64,000 nt of DNA from CAVURS01 sp963834425 (GTDB lineage: Bacteria; Actinomycetota; Actinomycetes; Actinomycetales; CAVURS01), in NCBI GenBank assembly GCA_963834425.1, contig CAWIBR010000013.1, forward strand, positions 744,001 to 808,000, given 5' to 3'. Made by a program: the position numbers and the translations under genes. The notes beneath the pieces were generated by a model. That model was not told where the DNA came from. It ran no database searches and worked only from the letters and a program-made list of their open reading frames with translations. Positions 36,168 through 46,212 of this stretch are shown here, one piece after another. Each line of letters begins with the position of its first letter. Position 1 is the stretch's first letter.

Positions 36168-37055
36168 GTGACCGAGAACCGACTGGCCCAGCTCCTGCAC
36201 GGCCGCAGCCTGGCGATGTTCGACGGCGGCATGGGGACCCTGCTGCAGGACAGCGGACTCGACGCGGGCAACCCCGGTGAGCTGTGGAACGTCGAGAACC
36301 CGGAGGCCGTCCGCCGGATCCACGAGCAGTACGCCGAGGCGGGCGCAACCTTCCTGACCACCAACACCTTCGGCGGCAGCCGGCCGCGGCTGGACCTGCA
36401 AGGCCTGGGCGACCGGGTCGAGGAGCTCAACCGGGCCGCCGCGCTCATCGCCCGTGAAGTGGCGGACGCGCACGGCCTGCTCGTGGCGGGCGACCTCGGC
36501 CCGACCGGGGAGCTGCTCGAGCCGATGGGCACCATGACGCCGGACGAGGCGCGCGAGATCTTCGAGGAGCAGCTGCGCGCCCTCGTTTCCGGCGGCATCG
36601 ACGTCGTCCTGATCGAGACGATGAGCGACCTCGCCGAGGTCGAGGCGGCGGTCGCCGCCGCACGCAACGTCGCGCCCGACCTGCCGATCATCACCACGCT
36701 GAGCTTCGACACCAACCTGCACTCGATGATGGGTGTCTCACCGGCGCAGGCCGTCACGACCCTCGGCGCCCTCGGCGTCGACGCCGTCGGCGCCAACTGC
36801 GGTCGCGGGCCCGGGGAGATGGAGGCGATCGCGGAGGCCCTCGTCGCCGCGCGACCGCCGGGGCTGCTGCTCATCGCCCAGACCAACGCCGGTCTGCCGC
36901 AGCTCGTCGGCGATCACTTCGAGTACGACGCGCCGCCGCACGAGTTGGCCGATCATGCGATCCGTTTGCACGACGCGGGAATCGACTTGATCGGCGCCTG
37001 CTGCGGATCGACCCCGCAGCACGTTCGGGCCATGCACGACGCGCTCTCGGTCTAG
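36168..37055 (+). CDS. Homocysteine S-methyltransferase family protein
   Basis: The 295-residue zinc enzyme moves a methyl group to homocysteine to form methionine, as in betaine-homocysteine methyltransferase or the N-terminal MetH module. FDGGMGTLLQ starts the barrel, and the zinc ligands are in VGANCG and IGACCGSTPQH (one plus two Cys). TTNTFGGSR is also typical. The GTG start at 36168 has no ribosome binding site. The methyl donor (betaine, S-methylmethionine or SAM) cannot be told. It is the functional partner of metZ about 5 kb upstream. Confidence 0.9.
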   Translation: MTENRLAQLLHGRSLAMFDGGMGTLLQDSGLDAGNPGELWNVENPEAVRRIHEQYAEAGATFLTTNTFGGSRPRLDLQGLGDRVEELNRAAALIAREVADAHGLLVAGDLGPTGELLEPMGTMTPDEAREIFEEQLRALVSGGIDVVLIETMSDLAEVEAAVAAARNVAPDLPIITTLSFDTNLHSMMGVSPAQAVTTLGALGVDAVGANCGRGPGEMEAIAEALVAARPPGLLLIAQTNAGLPQLVGDHFEYDAPPHELADHAIRLHDAGIDLIGACCGSTPQHVRAMHDALSV

Positions 37056-37070
37056 CGCCGGCTCGCCGCC

Positions 37071-37337
37071 ATGGCCCACGAGATCGCCTGCGCGGCGCTC
37101 TCGCATCCCAACGCCGAGGGGCATCGGCACGTGCTGTCGGTCGGTCTGGTCGACGGGCGCAACCAACCGGTCGAGACGGTCCGGTTCCGGATCGCCCAGG
37201 GTGACTCCTACTTCACGTTCGGCGCGGGACGCGTGGCGTCGGTGCGCGTCTACGACTGTTGGTGCGGCGCCAAGACCATCCGATCGGGGCCGGACGCGAT
37301 CTTGGCCAACAACCTGGAGAACCTGCGCGAGTGTTGA
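37071..37337 (+). CDS. Small conserved protein, DUF3892-like
   Basis: The 88-residue protein ends with VRVYDCWCGAKTIRSGPDAI, then NNLENLREC, which resembles the end of DUF3892 proteins. The N-terminal part has CAALSHPNAEGHRHVLSVGL. Three Cys and several His might bind metal. Its function is unknown. It follows the methyltransferase by 15 bases and ends six bases from the convergent ABC permease stop. Confidence 0.65.
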   Translation: MAHEIACAALSHPNAEGHRHVLSVGLVDGRNQPVETVRFRIAQGDSYFTFGAGRVASVRVYDCWCGAKTIRSGPDAILANNLENLREC

Positions 37338-37343
37338 GGCCGG

Positions 37344-38073
37344 TCACTCCTCGGTGGTGATCCGGATGCTGCGCAGCCGCCTCCCGGCGTAGACCGTGCG
37401 CGGCGGCGGTCACAACGACGAGCAGGATCAGGCCAGTGGGCAGCCCGACCGCGGAGGTGACGCTGAGGTCAGCGGCCCGGGCTCCCACGATCGAGTGGGT
37501 CAGCGCCAACGACCACTGCTGCACGCTCACGGCTTGGGCGCCGGGCACGTAGCCGCCGACGACCGACTCCCAGACCAGCGCATAGAGCAGCCCGATCACC
37601 ACGGCGTTGCGGGTCAGGATGGCCAGCAGCAGGAAGAGCGCGCCGTAGGCGATCCCGGCCACCAGCACGCCGGCGGCGTAACCGATAGCGACGTGCGCCG
37701 CGCCGCCGGCGACAATGAAGCCGGCCAAAAGCGTTGGTAGGGCCGCGAAGAGGACCGCGACGGCGATCGACACGGCCAGCTTGCTGTTGACGATGACCTG
37801 ACGGCTCAACGGCTTGGCCAGGAGGTAGACCACCGAACCGTCGTCGATCTCCGGGCCGATCGAGCCGGTCCCGGCGATCAGGCAGATCAGCGGCACCAGG
37901 AAGCCCATCGCGAAGGCGCCCAGCAGGTTGACCGCGGCTTGCGCGTCCTGCCCGTGCACCAGCCGGACGGCGATCGCCAGCAGCAGGAGGATGGCGGGCA
38001 AGGCCATGAGCAAGATGGCCCGGCGCCGACCCAACAGGCTGCGCCAGGTGAGCTGCAGGACAGTGGCGTTCAT
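37344..38073 (-). CDS. ABC-2 type permease, frameshift near the C-terminus
   Basis: The membrane subunit of an ABC exporter, about 242 residues with six helices (LLMALPAILLLLAIAVRLV, GAFAMGFLVPLICLIAGTG and others) and the typical EIDDGSVVYLLAKPLSRQVIV segment. Near 37398 the frame changes so that the natural end is TVYAGRRLRSIRITTEE with a stop at 37346-37344; the uncorrected frame would run into the neighbouring gene. It overlaps the upstream ATPase gene by four bases (ATGA). Confidence 0.83.
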
Positions 38074-39002
38074 CGGGCGACCAGGTAGGAGAAGACCTTC
38101 TCCAGGGACTCGTCGGCCGGAGTCACCTCGAACAGGCGCACGCCGTGCTCGCGAGCGAAGACCGGCAAGCGGTGCGCGAAGCGCGCATAGTCCGACGCCT
38201 GCACGCTGAGCGCTCCGTCCCGCAGCTCGACGCCGGTGGTCGAGCCGTCGGCGATGAGCGCAGCCGCCAGCGCGCGGTCGTCGCTCGACCGGATCGTGTA
38301 CTGGTGAGGCCGCTCGGTCATCAGCCGGCGGATCTCGCGGAAGTCGCCGGACGCCGCGTGCCGGCCGGCGACCATCACCTCGATCCCACCGGCGATCTGC
38401 TCCACCTCCTCCAGGATGTGCGAGCTGAACAGGACCACCCGGCCCTGGCGGCCCAGCTCGTGCAGGAGGTCCATCAGCTGGAGCCGCTGGCGCGGATCCA
38501 TCCCGTTGAACGGTTCGTCGAGCAGGAGCACGTCGGGGTTGTGGACCAGCGCTGTCGCCATCTTGATCCGCTGCTTCATCCCCTTGGAGTAGGTCGAGAT
38601 GTCACGGTCGCGGACATCCATCAGGTCGACCGTGGTGATCGCGGCCCGGGCCGCGCCCGCGGGATCGGGCAGTCGTTGGAGCCTGGCGTTGGCGACGACA
38701 AAGTCCCAGCCGGTCACGCCGTCGTACATTGCCTCGCGCTCGGGCACCAGGCCGATCCGGCGGTAGATCTGCTCGTTGTGCCAGGTCGGCTCGCCGCCCA
38801 GTGTCACCGTGCCTGATGACGGCGCGAGGAAGCCGCTCATCAGGTGGATCAGCGTGGACTTGCCGGCACCGTTGGGGCCGAGCAGGCCGGTGACGCCCGG
38901 CCCGATCCGCATCGAGACGTCGTTGACCGCGACGACGTTGCCGTACCAGCGACTGACGCCGTCCAGGACGAGATCCGGGGGAGTGATGGGCACCGTGGTC
39001 AT
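38070..39002 (-). CDS. ABC transporter ATPase
   Basis: The 310-residue ATPase has Walker A (LLGPNGAGKST), signature YSKGMKQRI, Walker B with VLLLDEPFNGMDP and the switch His in LFSSHILEEVEQ. The C-terminal part, after about residue 215, is the regulatory domain seen in ABC-2 exporters. The ATG at 39002 overlaps the stop of the upstream permease gene (ATGA), and a longer frame upstream was rejected. With the permease at 37344 it makes one of two ATPase/permease pairs here. Confidence 0.92.
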   Translation of the reverse strand: MTTVPITPPDLVLDGVSRWYGNVVAVNDVSMRIGPGVTGLLGPNGAGKSTLIHLMSGFLAPSSGTVTLGGEPTWHNEQIYRRIGLVPEREAMYDGVTGWDFVVANARLQRLPDPAGAARAAITTVDLMDVRDRDISTYSKGMKQRIKMATALVHNPDVLLLDEPFNGMDPRQRLQLMDLLHELGRQGRVVLFSSHILEEVEQIAGGIEVMVAGRHAASGDFREIRRLMTERPHQYTIRSSDDRALAAALIADGSTTGVELRDGALSVQASDYARFAHRLPVFAREHGVRLFEVTPADESLEKVFSYLVAR

Positions 39003-39895
39003 GACGTGGCCACCTGGCGGTACCGGAGCTGGAGCGCGCCGTAGCAGGCGGCGATCACGGCGATCGTGACGACCATGAAGACCAGGCCGCCGGCGGTGCC
39101 GGGTGGTCCGGCTTGAGTCTGGGTCGTCGCGCCGAACAGCCACACCTGGATCCCATCGACCAGACTGAACGGCGAGAGGACGCCGAGATAGCCTGCGAGA
39201 GAATGGTTTCCGTTGTCGATGGCGAGCCCCTGCAGGATCGCGCTCACCAGGCTGAGCACCAACAGGACCACGATGATCGCGGCCACGCCGAAGCCGCGCT
39301 TGGGCGTGATCGAGGCGACCAGCAGGCCGATGCCCGCGAGGACCAGCGCGAAGATCACGGCGCCCCCCAGCCCGGTGAGGACCCCGCGGGTCTGGGCCCA
39401 GAACGGCAGCTTGCCCAGCAACGCCCCGACGTACAGGACCAGTAGCGGGATGCTCATCAGGGCGAAGAGCGCGGTCGCCATCGCGGCGAACTTGGCCAGC
39501 ACGTAGTCGCTGCGACTCAGCGGACGCGAGAAGTAGAGCGGCATCACCCGGAAGCGCAGGTCCCGCGAGACCGTCGCCGGGGACTGCGAAGCCACGAACA
39601 CCGAGATCGCGGTGCTGAGGTCGATGGCGTAGCTGGTGTAGGCGAGCGGCAGCTTGCCTGCGTTGGTCAGGCCGGCGACCAGAGCGATGATCAGCGCCGG
39701 CAGCGTGATGACGACGAGCAGCAGGATCGGCATCACCTTGGACTTGGCCGACCGCCCGAGGCCGTAGGCGCCGCGGAGGCTCTCGACGTAGAGCGAGCGG
39801 AGCAGGTAGCCCCGGCCCAGCCGCGGCCCGTCGTACCGGCGGAAGCCGATGTCGTGAATCACGCCATGCTCGACCTGGTCAGGCGGTGGCGTCAT
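38999..39895 (-). CDS. ABC-2 type permease
   Basis: The 298-residue membrane protein has six helices and the segment VSRDLRFRVMPLYFSRPLSRSDYVLAKF in parts, the usual cytoplasmic linker of ABC-2 permeases. It begins 17 bases inside the end of the upstream ATPase gene and ends overlapping the next ATPase start. The substrate is unknown. Confidence 0.88.
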   Translation of the reverse strand: MTPPPDQVEHGVIHDIGFRRYDGPRLGRGYLLRSLYVESLRGAYGLGRSAKSKVMPILLLVVITLPALIIALVAGLTNAGKLPLAYTSYAIDLSTAISVFVASQSPATVSRDLRFRVMPLYFSRPLSRSDYVLAKFAAMATALFALMSIPLLVLYVGALLGKLPFWAQTRGVLTGLGGAVIFALVLAGIGLLVASITPKRGFGVAAIIVVLLVLSLVSAILQGLAIDNGNHSLAGYLGVLSPFSLVDGIQVWLFGATTQTQAGPPGTAGGLVFMVVTIAVIAACYGALQLRYRQVATS

Positions 39896-40817
39896 CGGCC
39901 CCCCTCTCGGCGATGTCCAGGGACGGGTCGGCCCGGAAGATCTCGGCCATCCGGTGGCGCCGCCGCTCCATCCGCAGGAGCCCGATCCCGAGGTCGACCA
40001 CGCGGTCGCGGACGATGTCGTACGTCGTGTCGCCAGCCAGCTCCACCTCGAGCTGGCGGCCCGCCGGGTGCACGACCAGCCCGGCCCGCCCCAGCGCGTC
40101 GGCCAGCTCGGCCTGTCGCTCGTCGACCTCGACGGCGATGATCCGGCTGGCCGAGGTCACGTCAGCCGTGGACGAGGAGCGGAGCAGCCGGCCGCCATCG
40201 ATGACCACGACGTGGTCGCAGACCTGCTCCAGCTCGCCGAGCAGGTGGGACGTGACCAGCATCGGGATGCCGAAGTCGGTGCCGACGCGGCGCAACAGGG
40301 CGAGCATCTGGTCGCGCCCGGCCGGGTCGAGTCCGTTGGTGGGTTCATCCAGGAGCACCATGCCCGGGTCGTGGACCAGGGCCTGGGCCAGCTTGACCCG
40401 CTGCTTCATGCCGGTCGAGTAGCCGCCGATCGCCCGATAGCGCTCCTCGTAGAGCCCGACGTGCCGCAGCGTGTCGGCCGTGCGCTGCCGGGCCGCGGCC
40501 ATGGGCAGGCCGGACATCCGCGCCATGTGGAGCACGAACTCCGTGGCCGAGACGTCGGGCGGGAGGCAGTCGTGCTCGGGCATGTAACCGACACGTTGGC
40601 GGATCTGGGCCCCGTCGGTCGCCACGTCGAAGCCGAGAACCTCGGCCCGGCCGGACGTCGCCGGGAGCAAGCCCAGGAGGATCTTGATGAGCGTCGACTT
40701 GCCGGCCCCGTTGGCGCCCACCAAACCCACGATCCCCGGCTGCAGCTCGACGTTCAGCTGGTCCAGCGCGGTGACCGCGGCGTACCTCTTGGTGAGGCCT
40801 TGGATCGTGATCATCAT
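39879..40817 (-). CDS. ABC transporter ATPase
   Basis: The 312-residue ATPase leads the operon: Walker A GLVGANGAGKST, signature YSTGMKQRVKLAQALV, Walker B MVLLDEPTNGLDP and the switch His in TSHLLGELEQ. The C-terminal 90 residues hold a domain like that of the second ATPase. The ATG at 40817 is preceded in frame by an ATG one codon earlier in the window's reading (MMITIQGL), and either could be used. Four overlapping genes suggest two ATPases and two permeases working as one complex or as two related exporters. Confidence 0.92.
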   Translation of the reverse strand: MMITIQGLTKRYAAVTALDQLNVELQPGIVGLVGANGAGKSTLIKILLGLLPATSGRAEVLGFDVATDGAQIRQRVGYMPEHDCLPPDVSATEFVLHMARMSGLPMAAARQRTADTLRHVGLYEERYRAIGGYSTGMKQRVKLAQALVHDPGMVLLDEPTNGLDPAGRDQMLALLRRVGTDFGIPMLVTSHLLGELEQVCDHVVVIDGGRLLRSSSTADVTSASRIIAVEVDERQAELADALGRAGLVVHPAGRQLEVELAGDTTYDIVRDRVVDLGIGLLRMERRRHRMAEIFRADPSLDIAERGADDATA

Positions 40818-40901
40818 GACGACACGAACCTAACCTGCCGATGTCTGGTCTCGTCGTACCCGCGCGGCACCGCCCCAGGTTGGCGTGCGAAGGTCGTGCC
40901 C

Positions 40902-41175
40902 GTGACGCCTCTGGCCTACGTCCTGATCGTGGTCGTGCCGCTCATCGCCTTCATCACCGTTGGCCTCGCCCTCCTTCCGGGCCGGCCGGCCCCGGGGAGG
41001 ACCTGGCAGACGCCGGCGATCGAGGCCCGGATCGCGGCTATCGACGAGCAGCTGGCCCGCCAACAGGCCGGACCGACCTCGGCCGGGACGCGAGCACAAG
41101 GATCTCGAGCGGGAGCGGCAGCGGCTCCAGACCGAGCTCATGCGACGCGGGCTGGGCCGCTGGACCCCCGAGTGA
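40902..41175 (+). CDS. Small single-helix membrane protein, one frameshift
   Basis: About 90 residues: VTPLAYVLIVVVPLIAFITV then GLALLPGRP gives one membrane helix, followed by a cytoplasmic helix (AIEARIAAIDEQLARQQAG) and, after a frame change near 41095, HKDLERERQRLQTELMRRGL and RWTPE. CGAAGG lies eight bases before the GTG at 40902. It is divergent from the ABC operon. The function is unknown. Confidence 0.65.
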
Positions 41176-41215
41176 GCTCCCGAGCCGGGAGCTGGCCGTG
41201 AACCGGGAGGTGGAC

Positions 41216-42740
41216 CTAGCGTCGGACGCTGCTGGTGCCGCTCAGGTGGGTGCCTTGGGGCGGTCGCGGCAGGGCGCTGCTGCGCGCGAAGAGCGCGAAG
41301 TAGGACTGGGTTGTGCCGCTGAAGTTCGGTTGGGCGCCACCGACGACCAGCCCCTGCGGCGTGACCAGCAGCGCCCACGTGCCGGGGTAGGTCTTGCCGA
41401 CGGTCGGCGCGAAGCTGGGGTCGATCGCACCGGTCGCCGGGTCCACGGCCGCCAGGGTATGCCGAGTGGCCGTCCCGAACTGCGGGCCGAAGTGACCTCC
41501 GACGACGACCTTTGGCCCAACGACAGCAACGACCTGGCAGTTGCCGTCGGCCGCGATCGCCCACTGAATCGCCCCGGTGGAGAGGTTGTACGCCGCCAGC
41601 CGGCCACCTGGACCGCCTTGGGCAGCGAACAGCTGGGTGCCCGTGATGGCGATGGACAGCACCGGGCAACCGCCCAGGGCGGTGCAGGCGCCGGTCGGGT
41701 TCCACGACGTGACGGCGCCGGTCGAGCTGCTCACCATCCCCAGGTCGTTGCGGGCGGCCGCACCGAGCGTCGCGAAGTTGCCGCCGACCGCGTAGGCAGC
41801 TCCGGCCGGGGACCGCGACGAGGGAGAACACGTTCCGTCGACGGTCGGCGCGAAGGAGCCGTCCAGAGCGCCGGTGGAGGTGAGGAGCTTGGCCAGGCGC
41901 GGCTTGCTTGATGCCGGCGATGCGGGTGAACGCAGCCGCCTACCACCAGCTCGCTCCCATCGACCAGGAGGGTCTGGACCCGGTCGTTGGGCTCGGGGTC
42001 GAAGGCCGTCACCGCGCCACTGCCCGTCGTCGACACGGCGGCCAGATTGGCTCGCGCCTGGCCGTCCACCGTCGTGAACGTCCCCCCGAGGTAGAGCGTC
42101 GTGCCGCTGGCGTTGAGCGCGAGCGAGAGGACCGAGCCATCGACCGTCGGGGTCCAGCCGGGGTCGGCGGCCCCTGTCAGGAGGTTGATCCGGGCCAACC
42201 GGGTGTAGCTGGTGGTGGCCGACCCGGTCGGCGCGTGCAGGCCGGTGAAGTCGCCGCCGAGGTAGACGTAGTTCCCGTCCGTGGCCAGCGCGTGGACAGC
42301 GTCGTTGGGCATCCAGGTGGGCGTCGGGACGCCGGCCACGCGGAAGAGATTGGTGCCCGGCCCCGGGACACCCGGGGTCGGCAGCACGCTGCCCGAGGGG
42401 CGAGTCACGGTGGCTGCTGGTGCCGGCGGCGAGAAGGCTCTGGGCGCCGGCGGTCGGTTGGCGCCCGTCCTGGCGGTCGGGCCACTGCCGTGCCCGGGCC
42501 GGGCGATGCCGCACTGGCTGGCGCACGCGACGGACCCGTGGGCGCGCTGGGGCCGCCCGCGAGGCCGGGGTGAGCCAGCGCCGTACCGGCTGTCGGTGCT
42601 GTTCTAGCGGTCGATGCCAGGGGTGGCCCTGCGGGCCCAGGCAGGGCGAGACCGGTCACCAGCAGCGCCGCGCCGGCCAACCCAGCGAGGGCGCCGCGTG
42701 CGGACAGCACCGTCCATCCAGCGGGCGGGCTGAGTGGCAT
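41216..42740 (-). CDS. Secreted beta-propeller-like protein, several frameshifts
   Basis: The protein begins with a signal peptide (LSARGALAGLAGAALLVTGL) and a Pro/Ala/Thr-rich linker. It continues with repeats of about 50 residues such as LATDGNYVYLGGDFTGL, LALNASGTTLYLGGTFTTVD and VVGPKVVVGGHFGPQFGTAT, each with a G-G-x-F turn and a W-x-P-T / F-x-P-T-V-D segment. This is the delta-60 or PQQ-like beta-propeller style of cell-surface proteins. Frame changes are needed near 42420 and about 41900. The ligand is unknown. It ends 40 bases from the convergent small membrane protein. Confidence 0.72.
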
Positions 42741-42902
42741 TGTCGGGGCCTCCGTGGCGGTCGTGTGGTGCCTGTCGTGCTCGTGGTTCGGGGCTCCCGA
42801 TCCTGCGGGATCCAGCCTACGGACTACTGGGCCGGGCCGGGCCGATACGCCAAAGGCGATGGCTCCGGTTCGGCTCCCGGTCCCGACTGCGACACTGGCG
42901 GC

Positions 42903-43325
42903 GTGGAAGCCCACATCCTGCTGGCCGACGCGGCCCAACGCAGCGCCGAAGGCAAGGTGCACGCCCTCGGCCTGGGCTGGACGGTCACCGTCACGCCGCT
43001 GCCGGCCCAGGCCGTCGTGGTCTTCATCAAGGTGCCGTGGGACCTGGCCAACCAGACTCATCGCGCCGTGCTGACGCTCATCGACGAGGACGGCCGGCCG
43101 GTGCAACCCGAAGGCCCGGAGGGCGGCCAGGTCCGACTCGAGAGCGAGTTCGAGACCGGGCGACCGGCGGGTGTGCCGCTCGGGATGCCGCTGGACGTCG
43201 CGCTCGCCGTCTCGATCGCGCCGGGGATGGCGCTGCCGCCTGGTGGCTACGTGTGGCGGCTCGAGATCGACGGTGAAGGCCAGGACACCTGGCGAGCGGC
43301 CTTCCACGTGCGCGCGCCCGGCTGA
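42903..43325 (+). CDS. DUF6941-like conserved protein
   Basis: The 140-residue protein starts with GTG at 42903: VEAHILLADAAQRSAEGKVH then ALGLGWTVTVTPLPAQAVVVFIKVPW and LIDEDGRPVQPEGPEGG. This strand-rich order resembles actinobacterial proteins grouped as DUF6941. No catalytic motif is seen and its function is unknown. It lies just upstream of the iron box and the cysteine-rich small gene, on the same strand. Confidence 0.7.
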   Translation: MEAHILLADAAQRSAEGKVHALGLGWTVTVTPLPAQAVVVFIKVPWDLANQTHRAVLTLIDEDGRPVQPEGPEGGQVRLESEFETGRPAGVPLGMPLDVALAVSIAPGMALPPGGYVWRLEIDGEGQDTWRAAFHVRAPG

Positions 43326-43344
43326 CCGACATCGCCGGGCCGAT

Positions 43345-43373
43345 TTGCTCGTGAGGTAAGGCTTACCTATCCT
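43345..43373 (+). promoter_or_regulatory. Promoter with overlapping DtxR/IdeR iron box
   Basis: TTGCTC (43345-43350) and TATCCT (43368-43373) are 17 bases apart, the ideal sigma-70 spacing. TGAGGTAAGGCTTACCTAT (43352-43370) lies between and over the -10 box; its core AGGTAAGGCTTACCT is a perfect inverted repeat around one G and fits the known DtxR/IdeR consensus in all 15 core positions. Transcription would start about 43380, at the GTG of the next gene. Confidence 0.85.
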
Positions 43374-43379
43374 TCCGAG

Positions 43380-43556
43380 GTGCCCACGGTCCTCGCGAAG
43401 AAGAAGTGCTGCAAGGACCGTCCTCGCTGCAGCAAGTGTCCGGTGACCCTCAAGCGGCTGGCCGACGCCGGCTACGCCGAGCGCGAGTCCCGCCGTGAGT
43501 ACGACGTGGCGAAGAAGATCCCCAAGCCGGTCAAGGCCGCCGCGCGCACCCGGTAG
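43380..43556 (+). CDS. 58-residue cysteine-rich basic protein, probably iron-regulated
   Basis: The small protein reads VPTVLAKKKCCKDRPRCSKC, then PVTLKRLADAGYAERESRRE, and ends in a Lys/Arg/Pro-rich tail. Four Cys in the pattern CC-x5-C-x2-C suggest metal binding or a small knuckle. It starts at GTG 43380, where transcription is also predicted to begin, so the mRNA may be leaderless. The iron box over its promoter predicts expression under iron starvation. It is followed after 60 bases by the glycoside hydrolase gene on the same strand. I know similar small actinobacterial proteins but no function. Confidence 0.78.
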   Translation: MPTVLAKKKCCKDRPRCSKCPVTLKRLADAGYAERESRREYDVAKKIPKPVKAAARTR

Positions 43557-43615
43557 TCGAGGTAGTCGCCACCCGGTAGTCGCCAGGGGCAGCGCCTCGC
43601 GGCAGGCTGGGCGCT

Positions 43616-46206
43616 GTGAGCAACCCCGAGCAGGACCGTCTCGCCGATGCTGGTGGCCAGTGGCGACGATGGGGACCGTTCGTCGCGGCCCGGGCGTGGG
43701 GGACCGTCCGTGAGGACTACTCGGCCAACGGCGAAGCCTGGACGTCGTTCCCGCACGACCACGCGCGCTCGCGGACCTACCGCTGGAACGAGGACGGCCT
43801 CGCGGCCATCTGCGACCGCGATCAGTTCCTCTGCCTGGGGCTTGCCTTGTGGAACGGCGTCGACCCGATCCTGAAGGAACGAGCGTTCGGCCTCACTGGC
43901 CCCGAAGGCAACCACGGGGAGGACCTCAAGGACTGCTACTGGCAGCTCGATGCGACGCCGACGCATTCCTGGTTGCGCTGGCGCTACCACTACCCCCAAC
44001 GGGCGTTCCCGTACGACGACCTCGTGGCCGAGAACGGTCGCCGCGGGCAGGACCAGCCGGAGTACGAGCTGCTGGACACGTCGGCCTTCGACGACGACCG
44101 CTACTGGGTGGTCGACGTGACCTACGCCAAGGCCGCCGCCGATGACATCTGCCTGAGCATCCAGGTGACCAACGCCGGGCCAGAGGCGGCGACGCTGCAT
44201 GTGTTGCCACAGCTGTGGTTTCGCAACACCTGGGCCTGGGGGCAGGCGGGCCGAGAGGCGGTGCCGTCGATCCGCGCCGGGGCTCCGGGCTCATTGGTGG
44301 CGTCCCACGCGACCCTCGGCGACGTGGCCCTGACCTACGCCGCGTCTGACGGCTCGGCCACACCATTGTTCTGTGACAACGAAACCAACACCGTTCGACT
44401 CTATGGACAAGCGGGCCGATCGGCGTACCCGAAGGACGGGATCAACGACCACGTGGTGTCGGGGGCGCCGACCGTGAACCCGGCGCTGACGGGCACCAAG
44501 GCGGCCGTGTGGCACCAGGTGACGGTGGCCCCGGGCGGGTCGACCGAGATCCGGCTTCGTCTGTCGGCCGGCAGCACCGTCGCGGATCTGGGTGAGGGGT
44601 TCACGGCCGTCGTGGCCCAGCGAGCCCAGGAGGCGGATTCGTTCTGGCACAGCGTCTCTGGCGTGGACCAGCTCGACGAGGAGGGCCAGTCGATCGCCCG
44701 GCAGGCGCTCTCCGGTCTGCTGTGGAGCCAGCAGTTCTACCACTACGATGTGCGGCTCTGGCTCTTCGGCGACAACGTCGAGCCGCTCCCGCCCGCGCAA
44801 CGGCTGTGGGGGCGCAACGCCCGATGGCAACACGTGGATGCGCACGACGTGATCGTCATGCCGGACACCTGGGAGTACCCCTGGTTCGCGGCCTGGGATC
44901 TGGCCTTCCACTGCGTCGCGCTGGCCCACGTGGACCCCGAGCTGGCCAAGTCGCAGCTGCTCTTGCTCGAACGTGAGTGGTACCAACACCCCAACGGCCA
45001 GCTGCCGGCCTACGAGTGGGCCTTCGACGACGTCAACCCGCCGGTGCAGGCCTGGGCGGCGTTGCGGGTGTTCAGCCTCGACGGCCGGCGTGACCTCGAC
45101 TTCCTGACCCGGATGTTCCACAAGCTGCTGATCAACTTCACCTGGTGGACCAACCGCGAGGATGCGTTGGGGGACAACGTGTTCACCGGAGGGTTCCTGG
45201 GCCTGGACAACATCGGCCCGATCGACCGGTCGCACCTGCCGCCCGGCCTCTCGCTCGCTCAGGCCGACGCGACGGCGTGGATGAGTCTCTACTGCCTGGG
45301 CATGCTCAACATCGCCGTGCAGCTGGCCGGTCACGACCCGACGTACGAGGATCTGGCGGTCCGGTTCTTCGAGCACTTCGCGCTGATCGCGGAGGCCTTC
45401 GACCAGCACGGGCTGTGGGACGAGCAGGACGGCTTCTACTACGACCAGCTGCTCTCACCCGAGGGTGACCGCATGCCCATCCGGGCCCGGTCCTTCGTGG
45501 GGCTGATGCCGCTCGTGGCCACGGCGGTCCTCGACGAGGACATCGTGCGCCGGCTGCCGTCCTTCGGCGAGCGGCTGGAGACGTTCCTGCGCAAGCGGCC
45601 CGACCTGGCCAGCTGCGTCGACCAGGTCAACGAGCGCGGGCAACGACTGATGTCGGTCGTCAACGAGGAGCGGCTGGCCCGCATCCTGCACGCGCGTGGT
45701 GGACCCGGCCGAGTTCTGGTCCGGGCACGGCATCCGGTCGCTGTCCAAGGCGCACCTGGCCGACCCGGTGCGGGTCGACGTCGGCGGGGTGATCGCGGCG
45801 GCCGACTACGAGCCGGGTGAGTCCTCGACCCGGCTCTTTGGCGGCAACTCCAACTGGCGCGGGCCGGTCTGGATGCCGGCCAACCTTCTGCTCGTGGACG
45901 GGCTGCGCCAGCATGTGCGCTTCCACGACGTCACCGTGCCCGGCGCGCCGGGCGGCGAGTGCTCGCTCTCGATGCTGGTGGATCACCTCGGCGCTGACCT
46001 GGTCGGGCTGTTCCGGCGCGGCCCGGACGGCAGGCGCCCGATCAATGCTCGGCGGCCGCGGCTGGACCGAGGACCCGCGCTGGAGCGGGCAGGTGTGGTT
46101 CAACGAGTACTTCCACGGGGACTCGGGCGCCGGGCTCGGAGCCGAGCACCAGACCGGCTGGACCGCCTGCGTCGCCGACCTCCTCCTGCACCCCCGCCGG
46201 GCCTAG
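43616..46206 (+). CDS. GH63-like glycoside hydrolase (glucosidase/mannosylglycerate-type), two frameshifts
   Basis: A cytoplasmic enzyme of about 863 residues with the (alpha/alpha)6 toroid of family GH63. Family segments are DTWEYPWFAAWDLAFHCVAL (with the general acid Asp), QLPAYEWAFDDVNPPVQAW, FTGGFLGLDNIGPIDRS and, in the last part, LFGGNSNWRGPVWMPANLLL. Actinobacterial relatives hydrolyse glucosylglycerate, mannosylglycerate or other alpha-glucosides; the exact substrate is open. Frame changes near 45693 and 46045 join three open parts. It starts at GTG 43616 and ends just before the second copy of the four-unit repeat. Confidence 0.85.
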
Positions 46207-46212
46207 CTGGTC

